From an uncultured bacterium (GTDB lineage Bacteria; Bacteroidota; Bacteroidia; Bacteroidales; Bacteroidaceae), in assembly GCA_905215345.1 (NCBI GenBank), contig CAJMPR010000003.1, forward strand, positions 248,001-312,000: DNA of 64,000 nucleotides. Reading direction: 5' to 3'. The position numbers were made by a program, and so were the translations under genes. The notes beneath the pieces were generated by a model. That model made no database searches and was not told the origin of the DNA. It saw only the letters and a list, made by a program, of their open reading frames with translations. Of the stretch, positions 1 to 7,687 are shown piece by piece. Numbering within the stretch: the first letter of the stretch is position 1; each line of letters begins with the position of its first letter.

Positions 1-1323
1 AAAGCCATCTGTTATACGGCTAATGCCGGCACCGAAATGTTCAACAGTGATGCCGCCGATGCGTTTTACGGAGCCTCATTGGAAGTCTCATCAAACAAGA
101 CGCAGGCCATCACACTGGCACGTCCTTTCACCAGGATAGCATTAAAGTCAACGGCTACAGAATATGCCGGTTATGACAAAATAACAGTAAAAGATCTGCC
201 TGCTCCTACCGGCTTCAACGTACTAACCGGACAAACCGCCGGATATGCGGGCAAAGGAGATATTGCAAAGATTTCCTCTACAGAACTCACTATTGCAAAC
301 GGAAGTTGGTTTAGTACCTACCTCTTTGTCGGTTCAAACGCAGGCGGCAATCTGGGTACGGGAAACGACATCACATTTACATTGAAAAAAAGTAGCGACA
401 ACAGTACAAAGGAACTAAAATTCGCAGGTACGGATATTCCCCTGACTCAAAATAATACCGTAACGGGTGACGTTACTCCGGGTGTTGATGACAACAGTAA
501 GGTAGAAGTTATATTCCCCGGTGAAATAATTGACCCTAACAAAATGCAAGTCGGTGATTATATCTATAAGGATGGTACATACGGAAAAACGTTCGTAGCA
601 GCAACGGAGGCCAATCCGACTATCGGTATCGTATTTGCACTGAAAAACGATGCCATCACCGACGAAAGCGAGTATGGCAAAACTAACATGACAATTGCAG
701 GATATGCAGTGGGATTGACAAGTGTTGGAGAACAACGTGATTATCTTGGTCAAAGTGGGAATGATACATCTGTGTTACCAGAAATTAGTGCAACAGGTGA
801 TACTCCATGGAGTGCTGATGATTACAACGGCTATAAATATAGTCAGGTCATAACGACTGCATATAGCAATTTCACCTCAGTAGTCTTTGAAAAGTACAAC
901 ACATGGTTAACTGCCAATACCATCCCTGAATCAACAAAGAATCTCAGTACTTGGTATATACCTTCAGCACGCCAACTATTAGATGCTGCAGGATTAGCCA
1001 TCGGATTTTCAGGAGATCCAACCGAAACTAATGTTCCAACTATTGAGCAAAATGCGACTATAGCAGCAGCATTTAACAGTGGAAACGTATCCGTATTCAC
1101 TAAAAAAGACCCTACTAACATGATGAGTAGCTATATAGGTAAAGCAAATAGCATGACAATCGTACAATTGGGTTATAAACCGGATGTAAACGCTAACTTG
1201 AATTGTTGGCCGACTGACGCTACTACTGGTGTCACAAAGGCTGCCCTCATGACTCCAATTGCTGCCGCCAAATCTTACTACAATATTCGTCCCGTGCTTA
1301 CCATTTTCGAAGCGAACAAATAA
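1..1323 (+). CDS. DUF6562-like surface lipoprotein, C-terminal part (5' end outside window)
   Basis: The reading frame is open from base 1, so the first ATG at 37 is internal and the N-terminus lies outside the window. The start of the visible part (MFNSDAADAFYG, then LARPFTRIAL) lines up with two complete proteins at 36281-38020 (NNDAADALYYSG, MVRPFTKVSV) and 38039-39739 (LTRPFAKLIV). Those two have lipoprotein signals, so this one is probably a surface lipoprotein too. The C-terminal half carries the shared pattern VGDYIYKDGTYG, WYIPSARQLLDAAG and YYNIRPVLTIFE, which also ends the paralogues. The DUF6562 name is from memory of the family. Such proteins sit at the ends of PULs and may bind glycan at the surface; that role is inferred. 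It precedes the first lyase gene by 231 bp. Confidence 0.75.
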   Translation, partial: KAICYTANAGTEMFNSDAADAFYGASLEVSSNKTQAITLARPFTRIALKSTATEYAGYDKITVKDLPAPTGFNVLTGQTAGYAGKGDIAKISSTELTIANGSWFSTYLFVGSNAGGNLGTGNDITFTLKKSSDNSTKELKFAGTDIPLTQNNTVTGDVTPGVDDNSKVEVIFPGEIIDPNKMQVGDYIYKDGTYGKTFVAATEANPTIGIVFALKNDAITDESEYGKTNMTIAGYAVGLTSVGEQRDYLGQSGNDTSVLPEISATGDTPWSADDYNGYKYSQVITTAYSNFTSVVFEKYNTWLTANTIPESTKNLSTWYIPSARQLLDAAGLAIGFSGDPTETNVPTIEQNATIAAAFNSGNVSVFTKKDPTNMMSSYIGKANSMTIVQLGYKPDVNANLNCWPTDATTGVTKAALMTPIAAAKSYYNIRPVLTIFEANK

Positions 1324-1351
1324 TTCCAAAGAGGATAACTTGCTTTTTTAG

Positions 1352-1393
1352 TTCCTCCCCCCTGCCTGTCACGGGCACGTAAGGAGGGGGGGG
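1352..1393. terminator. GC-rich hairpin after the DUF6562-like gene
   Basis: A run of six C (1357-1362) can pair with the G8 run at 1386-1393, and TGCC/GGCA can pair inside with an unpaired stretch. It lies 30 bases after the stop codon. The stem is imperfect and there is no clean T tail, so it is only a weak terminator candidate. Confidence 0.3.
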
Positions 1394-1416
1394 TACTTCC
1401 TAAAAAGGAAATTACT

Positions 1417-1521
1417 CCAAACCCATAACTGTGAAGTGTAAACCTTTACTTTGGCAACGTAAACCTCTACTTGAGAACTGTAAACGTCAACTTTGACAAT
1501 AGTAAAGAATTACCTCTGTAA
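1417..1521. repeat. Array of five degenerate 21-bp units (GTAAACCT family)
   Basis: Units start at 1417, 1438, 1459, 1480 and 1501, exactly 21 bp apart. Their starts read ccAAACC, gtaAACC, gtaAACC, gtaAACG and agtAAAG, and each has an ACTTTG-like block about 10 bases in (ACTGTG, ACTTTG, ACTTGA, ACTTTG, ACCTCT). The last unit runs into the presumed promoter of the lyase gene. The same core recurs in the array at 23956. Confidence 0.7.
1511..1518 (+). promoter_or_regulatory. Possible -7 box for the first lyase gene
   Basis: TACCTCTG differs from the Bacteroides -7 consensus TAnnTTTG at one position and would give a leader of about 30 nt before the ATG at 1555. It lies inside the last unit of the 21-bp array. 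No clear -33 box was found. Confidence 0.3.
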
Positions 1522-1554
1522 GAAACGTTATAAACGAATTAATAAACCAATTGA

Positions 1555-4188
1555 ATGAAAAGAATCATACTACTCACAGCTTTTACAGCTCTATCGATTA
1601 CCGGAGCACAACTTCAAGCGCAGACTCCCGCTACCATCAAACTCACAGACGTGACCTTGATGCACGAGATGCGTGTCACCACTTCTCCTTTAGACAAGGC
1701 CGTGGTCAGTGACCGCACCGTATCCTTCCAATGGCCTTTGCAAGACGAAGTGAACACCGTAGAAACCGGACTGGACGGTATGGAAAACAAAACCTCCAAA
1801 AAGAAAGTTGATAAAAACAAACTGAGATATAGTTTGCGCTACTCTCAAGACCCTGCCTTCAAAAAAGGTACTGTGCAGGTAGAAACTCGCTGGCCTTTTT
1901 TCAATCCCGAACGTGACCTTGCACCCGGTGTATGGCATTGGCAATACGGTTATGTCATCAGCGGCAAAACACAATGGGCAAGCACCCAGCAGTTCACCGT
2001 CGAAACAAATCCCAACAAGTTCTGTCCCCCGGCACTAAAAGAACTGCTCGGTAAATTACCCAAAAGTCATCCCCGCGTCTATCTGGACAAAAGCGACTGG
2101 GACAGCTTCATGCAACGCAACGCCGACAGTCCTGACCGCAAGGTCTACATAACCCGTGCCAACAAAGCTCTGAAAACTCCGATGAAGTCCGTAAACGACA
2201 TCAATACCAAAATGGTCGACAAACTGGACAACGAAGCAAAACGTAGCGCCATGCTCACCCGTGAAAGCCGCCGTATCATTGATGCCGAAGAAGGGAATAT
2301 GGATGCACTCATCCGCGCCTATTTACTGACAAAAGACAGCCGCTACGCCGTCGAGGCCATCCACCGCATCAAAGATATAGCGACTTGGGGTGACAACAAG
2401 AATGTAGTAGGCGACTTCAACGACGCCACACTCATCTCGCTCTGCTCTACCGTCTACGACGCACTCTACGATCAACTGGACGATGATACCCGCCGCTTGT
2501 TATTGGCAAGTATCAAGAAGACGGGCAGCAGCATGTACAATCGTTACAACAACCATCTGGAAAACCACATCGCGGACAACCACGTATTACAAATGACTTT
2601 ACGCATCTTAACCATGACAGCATTCACCGTCTACGGCGACCTGCCCGAAGCCGATACTTGGGTAGACTACTGCTACAACGTTTGGGTGGCACGCTTCCCG
2701 GGAGTAAACAAGGACGGTGCCTGGCATAACGGTGACTCTTATTTCCAGGTCAACTTCCGCACACTGATCGAGGTGCCCTACTTCTACAGCCGGATAAGCG
2801 GCTTCAATTTCTTTTCCGACCCCTGGTATCAGGGCAATGCCATGTACACCATCTATCAGCAGCCGCCTTTCTCCAAATCGGCAGGCAATGGCAGCTCACA
2901 TCAAGAAAAGCTACAACCCCATGGAGTAAGAGTGAGCTATGCCGACGCGTTGGCACGGATGACAGGAAACACCTATGTGGCAGACTATGTACGCCGCATC
3001 CAAGCTAAGAAGACCAACATTTTGCAAGAAGGCTGCACCGGTAAAGCTGGTGGACTCGCCTGGTTCCGCCTGCAATGCAACAAGCCACTGCCCGAAGGTC
3101 CCGGACTTGCCGACCTGCCATGGGGATATGTCTTCCCGGCAAGCGGACTGGCATCTTTCTCCACCAACCTGAGCAATACGGGACACAGTGCTATGATAAG
3201 TTTCCGCAGCAGTCCTTTCGGCAGCACCTCCCATACACTTGCCAATCAAAATGCGTTCAACACCTTTTGGTCCGGACAGTCCATCTTCTACAGCAGCGGT
3301 CATCATACCTCATTTGTGGACAAGCACGGCGTATATTGCCACCGGGCTACCCGTGCCCATAACTCCATCCTGGTAAACGGTATGGGACAGCGCATCGGTA
3401 CCGAAGGCTATGGATGGATTCCACGCTATTATGTAGGCGAAAAGATAGGCTATGTTTTGGGAGATGCTTCCAACGCTTACGGCAAGGTCATATCCGAACT
3501 CTGGCTGAAACGTGCTAAAGAGGTAGATGTGGAATTTACCCCCAAGACCGGTTGGGACGAGGTAGGACTGAAAACTTTCCGCCGCCACATCGTGGAGTTG
3601 GGCAAAACGGGTCTCACCTTCATCTATGACGAACTGGAAGCTGCCGAACCCGTGACCTGGAATTACTTGCTGCACACCGTAACTAACCCGATGAGCGTAG
3701 ACAAGACGAACAAAGATTATGTACATATAGAGGGTACAAGCAAGAACGGCGTGTCTGATGCCTATCTATTCTCCAGCGGAACACTGAAGACAGATACTAC
3801 CAGTCAATTCTTCTCCCCTGCCGTAAACTGGTTAAAGGCCGATGCCAATGGCAAATTCAAGTCCTATCCTAACCACTGGCACTTCACTGCCACCTCGGAT
3901 AAGCAAAAAGTGTACCGCTTTGGCACCATCATCAACACGCATGCCAAAGTGAAAGAGGGCGGTAAACCTGCCGCAACACCCCAAGTCCAGAAAGACGGCA
4001 GCATCAAGATAGGAAGTTGGAACATCAAGATGAACGTGTCTTCGGAAGGCGAGCCCTGGTTCACAGTGCGTTGTACCCGAAAAGACTACGACGCAAGCGT
4101 CAGCTACCGGAACGGAGGAGCTACGATTATACGTGAGGACGGCTACGAAACGAACCTCAAGGATAAGATGCCGGAACTGGAAATCTAA
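1555..4188 (+). CDS. Heparinase II/III-fold polysaccharide lyase A (DUF4962-type N-terminus)
   Basis: Predicted periplasmic or surface lyase of 877 aa with a signal peptide (MKRIILLTAFTALSITGAQLQA). The N-terminal part (about 25-160) has the WPL...FFNPERDLAPGVWHWQYGY pattern seen in DUF4962 proteins. An alpha-helical toroid follows (about 180-500), then a C-terminal beta-sandwich. Likely active-site residues by comparison with the three paralogues in this window are Asn342-His343 (ADNHVLQ), Tyr396 (GDSYF), His560 (SHTLANQNAF) and His602 (RAHNS). These lyases cleave next to uronic acids by beta-elimination. The CAZy family number cannot be assigned by eye. The gene looks GC-richer than its neighbours. 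It heads the block A lyase genes and is preceded by a 21-bp repeat array. Confidence 0.85.
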   Translation: MKRIILLTAFTALSITGAQLQAQTPATIKLTDVTLMHEMRVTTSPLDKAVVSDRTVSFQWPLQDEVNTVETGLDGMENKTSKKKVDKNKLRYSLRYSQDPAFKKGTVQVETRWPFFNPERDLAPGVWHWQYGYVISGKTQWASTQQFTVETNPNKFCPPALKELLGKLPKSHPRVYLDKSDWDSFMQRNADSPDRKVYITRANKALKTPMKSVNDINTKMVDKLDNEAKRSAMLTRESRRIIDAEEGNMDALIRAYLLTKDSRYAVEAIHRIKDIATWGDNKNVVGDFNDATLISLCSTVYDALYDQLDDDTRRLLLASIKKTGSSMYNRYNNHLENHIADNHVLQMTLRILTMTAFTVYGDLPEADTWVDYCYNVWVARFPGVNKDGAWHNGDSYFQVNFRTLIEVPYFYSRISGFNFFSDPWYQGNAMYTIYQQPPFSKSAGNGSSHQEKLQPHGVRVSYADALARMTGNTYVADYVRRIQAKKTNILQEGCTGKAGGLAWFRLQCNKPLPEGPGLADLPWGYVFPASGLASFSTNLSNTGHSAMISFRSSPFGSTSHTLANQNAFNTFWSGQSIFYSSGHHTSFVDKHGVYCHRATRAHNSILVNGMGQRIGTEGYGWIPRYYVGEKIGYVLGDASNAYGKVISELWLKRAKEVDVEFTPKTGWDEVGLKTFRRHIVELGKTGLTFIYDELEAAEPVTWNYLLHTVTNPMSVDKTNKDYVHIEGTSKNGVSDAYLFSSGTLKTDTTSQFFSPAVNWLKADANGKFKSYPNHWHFTATSDKQKVYRFGTIINTHAKVKEGGKPAATPQVQKDGSIKIGSWNIKMNVSSEGEPWFTVRCTRKDYDASVSYRNGGATIIREDGYETNLKDKMPELEI

Positions 4189-4298
4189 CTCCTCCTCCTT
4201 GTGTCGTGTTATGAGATTATGGTACAACACAATATATGTAGACAGAAGGAGTAGTAAAAAACATTGAATTCCGTAAAAAGACCGCCAATTATTGGGGC

Positions 4299-4364
4299 GA
4301 ATGTCGCCTACTATCGGGACAAAGGTAGGCGACATTCACACCGATAGTAGGCGACATTCAGAAC
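4299..4364. repeat. 22-bp repeat units with a perfect 19-bp inverted pair
   Basis: GTAGGCGACATTCA occurs at 4325-4338 and 4347-4360, 22 bp apart. Its inverse, within GAATGTCGCCTAC, starts at 4299. The arms 4299-4317 and 4341-4359 form a perfect 19-bp inverted repeat with a 23-nt loop. It could act as a hairpin after the lyase gene, but the 22-bp phase matches the other arrays. Confidence 0.7.
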
Positions 4365-4500
4365 TATTTTAATAAACAACTGATAATAAGGTATTTGCAA
4401 ACGCCTCATTTCTTGCGAAAAGACAAGACATAGGGTGAATATTTTAATTCAAAAACCGTATAGAAAAGAAGGAAAATCTCACCCGGCTTGGGAGTATCTA

Positions 4501-4585
4501 ACAAGTATTCTCAAACAATCCGACAAAAGTAAAAGTCATTCAAACAAAAGTGGAAGACATTCGGATACAAGTGAAAAACAAATCT
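4501..4585. repeat. Four 21-22 bp units upstream of the PL8 gene
   Basis: Units start at 4501, 4523, 4544 and 4565 (spacing 22, 21, 21) and begin ACAAGTAT, ACAAAAGT, ACAAAAGT and ATACAAGT. The middle two share ACAAAAGT..AAG.CATTC. In one frame the array reads as a 7-residue repeat (SDKSKSH, SNKSGRH, SDTSEKQ), a consequence of the 21-bp period. The rest of the 4189-4671 gap contains the 22-bp repeat at 4299 and no convincing gene. Confidence 0.65.
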
Positions 4586-4618
4586 CCAAAAACAACTGTA
4601 GGTTATTCTTTAATTTAT

Positions 4619-4626
4619 CAACTTTG
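4619..4626 (+). promoter_or_regulatory. Possible -7 box for the PL8 gene
   Basis: CAACTTTG is one base away from TAnnTTTG and lies 46 bases before the ATG at 4672. The same CAACTTTG string occurs within a repeat unit at 1489-1496, which is why the repeats may be linked with promoters. No good -33 box is visible. Confidence 0.3.
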
Positions 4627-4671
4627 TAAACAGAGAGGAGCGGCTTCAAAGCACTTAAATTAAATATAAAC

Positions 4672-7600
4672 ATGAAAACAAAAATCTTAAACATCGTTAC
4701 CGGAATATTACTTTGCAATCTTATTGCATTTTCCGCAGTAGCACAAGAAAAAGTATTTGCCAACTACTTCGACATTCCTATTAATAGTAAAGAAGGTACT
4801 GAAGTAACCGGATGCATCCATCTGGAAAGAAACAAGGATGTACTTACCCATCCCATTCCCGAAGGCTATCGCTTTGAGATTATCAAGCAAGCAGAAGATA
4901 ATCTTTTCAGCATTGACACCCGGTATGATTTATCAAAACGAATCATGGGTGTTTTAATCGTAAATAAAGGAAAAACAATCGGCAACGAGCCTTCCACTTA
5001 CCACATGACCGTGGCCCTGAAAGATGGGAACAAGCAGATAGAGAAGTTCAATATCCAGGTAAAAATCGTGAAGAATACACTGTGGAGTATCTTCTATGAG
5101 CGCTATGCACCGGGCACAATCAATAATAAACGCTTATACGGAAACCTAAAGTATTCCGACGACGAGGTAGCTGCCACTTTGCTGGAACTGAAACGTAACA
5201 ACTGGAAATTTAAAGGAGAAAGATGCTACACCGCATCCCCCCAGGATTACAAAGGCAACTTTAACGCTAAAGATGAATATCTGCCTACCAATACTATCGA
5301 ATATGATTGGGTAGAAGTCACCAATCGAATCGGTGGATTAGGATATGCTTATACCACTTCTAAAGTATATGGACCACAAGGTTCACCGGATAAACGGGCA
5401 GAATTACGAAATGCTTTGTACCAAGTCATTCTGGCTTATACGAAGTCTGTCCCTATAGAAGGTACTGATGTTAAAATAAACGGGAATCCCATCGGTAACT
5501 GTACCGGAGACGGTTTCAGTTTATTACAGGAACATAAACTGGCTGGTCACCAGATACCTACACACCAATGGACGATGACCGATCCGTTGGTAGTACCGGT
5601 GTTACAACTGATGCCCGACTTATTGAAAGGAATGCAGAAAGGGGACAAAATCTGTTTGCAAGTGCATGATGCGTTAATACGCTATTTTCAATTATTCTTC
5701 TCCGAAATAAAAAGCCGCCGTGCTATCGATGATCCTGAAGGACGCTGGGGAGAATTGCAAGATACCATCTACTCTTCAGGAGCTTGGGCAGACGCCAATT
5801 TAGGACATCGCTCACGTACCATGCTGGCATTGCCCATCATTTGGGCAGACTATAACCGCCCACTGACATATGTACAATATTGGTACAGTGACTTTTATAA
5901 GGACAATCCTTTCAAAGGCTTCAGTTACTCAACGGGATGGAGTCCACATGGAGTCGTGTCGGATGTCAGCCACTGGATGACGAAATACAACGTTCCAGCT
6001 CATAAATATATTCAATCAGGTTTCCAACCGGACGGAACTGTCTCACACCATGTGGGTAATGCAACGGATGCTGCGATGGTGGCTTACGGTTTTGAATGGC
6101 TAACCGATTGCAACGCAGGCTATCAATATTTCAAAAACACTCCTTATGAAATTCCGGGCAAGTATATGCAGTTCCAACTGGATAGATTGTTAAACGTTTA
6201 TCCGAGACTTTTCTACAAACAACGCATGGACTTCCTTGTATCCGGTCGTTCATTTCTGGAAGACCCACAACGATTCGTAACAAAGACATACTCAGAGGCG
6301 GTAAATAGTTTATTAAAAGCAATCAGCAAGAAAACTCAAATAGAAGGAACAGACGAGTTAAAAGCGGTTTTGAAGCAACTAAAGACGAACACGTATGAAT
6401 ACTCCGGCACGAATGCTTATTGGGTGAATGAATACCTGGTACACCGCCGGGGTGAAAACGAAACACCGTTTTACAGCTCACTGAAACTGAAGTCGGACCG
6501 TACCGTGGGCGCTGAAGACTTTGATAAAAAAGTACGCCGCTCATGGCATTTGGGATATGGTATCCTGCAACTGAAGATAAAAGGAGACGAGTACTCCGAT
6601 AAAGTGCTGAAGAACTTTGACTGGCATGCCCTTCCGGGACTTACTGAAGAATGGCGTACTGATCCCATGCCGGCTAAAGGTGGCGCACAAGCCTCTTTAC
6701 CGGGATTGAATAAAATCTCCGGAGTATTGGCTGATGGCAAAGCAGGTATGGGTATCTACCACCATCTGCCCAAAGAGAAGTACAGTTCGGCCACCGCATA
6801 CAAAACTTATCACTTCATCGAAGACAAAATCATAGCCCAAGGCAGCGGCATTGCACGCAATCGCCAAGGACAGCAGGTCGGAATAGCAACCTTCATAAAT
6901 CAATCTGTATTCAATACCCCACTGACTTGGTGCATAGACGGCAAGGTACACGAAGTGCTTTCCGAAGAATCCGTCAACATTGCCGAAAGCATAGAGAGTG
7001 TTTGTTGGCTACACCAAGGAGAAAAGGGATACATCATTCTGCCGGAAAAGAAGCTGCAACTCCTGATAAAGACCGGAAAAGAGATAAACATCACCGACCG
7101 AAGAATTGCCAACAAAACACCCGGCTTCATCATTGCAGTAAACCACGGAATTACACCTGGAGAGGAATGGGACAATAGTTACCGCTATATCATGCTTCCG
7201 AACATCGGTAAGGAAGAGATGCCGGAACGGGTGAAGGAAGTGCTAAAGGATTTGGAATTTGCACAACAAGCAAGCACCGCACATGCCGTTTACTCTGACA
7301 AAGATAAAACCTGGCAGTACGCTTTCTTCCAGCCGGGTACAATCTCCGCAGGTAAGATAGAAGTTTTTTCGGAGGACGTAGCCCAGATTATGTTGCGCGA
7401 CAACGGTAATAACTGGACTTTATCAGTGAATAATCCAATGCCCGACGGACAGAAACAAACACTTTCATTCAACCTCTCCACAAAGTTATCGGAAGGAACT
7501 TACAACTACTTGGTCGGAGGTGTTTATCCAAGAGAAGGAGAAACCGTGACTGTTATAACCAATGACAGAGGTAGCAAAGTAACCGTAGAACTGCCTGATG

Positions 7601-7677
7601 CCAGAGATGCGGCACACTATAACTATCAGTCCGACCTCTATGCGGCAACGCCCATTATTATAAACATACCGAAATAA
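4672..7677 (+). CDS. Polysaccharide lyase family 8 type enzyme (chondroitin ABC lyase-like)
   Basis: Predicted secreted lyase of 1001 aa, close to the roughly 1000 aa of chondroitin ABC lyases, with a signal peptide ending near AVAQ. The order is an N-terminal beta domain, an alpha/alpha toroid (about 130-600), then super-sandwich domains with FDWHALPGLT and PGFIIAVNHGITPGEEWDN, as in PL8. DGTVSHHVGN (454-463) matches the DGTAWRHEGN region that holds the catalytic His of Proteus chondroitinase ABC I, giving His460. SGRSF gives Arg526 for the conserved Arg. The Tyr seven residues after that His is Ala467 here; the nearest Tyr is 472. PL8 enzymes act on chondroitin, dermatan, hyaluronan or xanthan; the substrate here is inferred from neighbours. 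The sulfatase gene follows after 10 bp. Confidence 0.85.
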   Translation: MKTKILNIVTGILLCNLIAFSAVAQEKVFANYFDIPINSKEGTEVTGCIHLERNKDVLTHPIPEGYRFEIIKQAEDNLFSIDTRYDLSKRIMGVLIVNKGKTIGNEPSTYHMTVALKDGNKQIEKFNIQVKIVKNTLWSIFYERYAPGTINNKRLYGNLKYSDDEVAATLLELKRNNWKFKGERCYTASPQDYKGNFNAKDEYLPTNTIEYDWVEVTNRIGGLGYAYTTSKVYGPQGSPDKRAELRNALYQVILAYTKSVPIEGTDVKINGNPIGNCTGDGFSLLQEHKLAGHQIPTHQWTMTDPLVVPVLQLMPDLLKGMQKGDKICLQVHDALIRYFQLFFSEIKSRRAIDDPEGRWGELQDTIYSSGAWADANLGHRSRTMLALPIIWADYNRPLTYVQYWYSDFYKDNPFKGFSYSTGWSPHGVVSDVSHWMTKYNVPAHKYIQSGFQPDGTVSHHVGNATDAAMVAYGFEWLTDCNAGYQYFKNTPYEIPGKYMQFQLDRLLNVYPRLFYKQRMDFLVSGRSFLEDPQRFVTKTYSEAVNSLLKAISKKTQIEGTDELKAVLKQLKTNTYEYSGTNAYWVNEYLVHRRGENETPFYSSLKLKSDRTVGAEDFDKKVRRSWHLGYGILQLKIKGDEYSDKVLKNFDWHALPGLTEEWRTDPMPAKGGAQASLPGLNKISGVLADGKAGMGIYHHLPKEKYSSATAYKTYHFIEDKIIAQGSGIARNRQGQQVGIATFINQSVFNTPLTWCIDGKVHEVLSEESVNIAESIESVCWLHQGEKGYIILPEKKLQLLIKTGKEINITDRRIANKTPGFIIAVNHGITPGEEWDNSYRYIMLPNIGKEEMPERVKEVLKDLEFAQQASTAHAVYSDKDKTWQYAFFQPGTISAGKIEVFSEDVAQIMLRDNGNNWTLSVNNPMPDGQKQTLSFNLSTKLSEGTYNYLVGGVYPREGETVTVITNDRGSKVTVELPDARDAAHYNYQSDLYAATPIIINIPK

Positions 7678-7687
7678 TATACTGACG

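Noticed and set aside
4435..4629. ORF of 64 codons on the plus strand between lyase A and the PL8 gene
   Set aside because: It consists mainly of the 21-bp repeat array, whose period is a multiple of three and so keeps a frame open. No ribosome-binding context or family resemblance.
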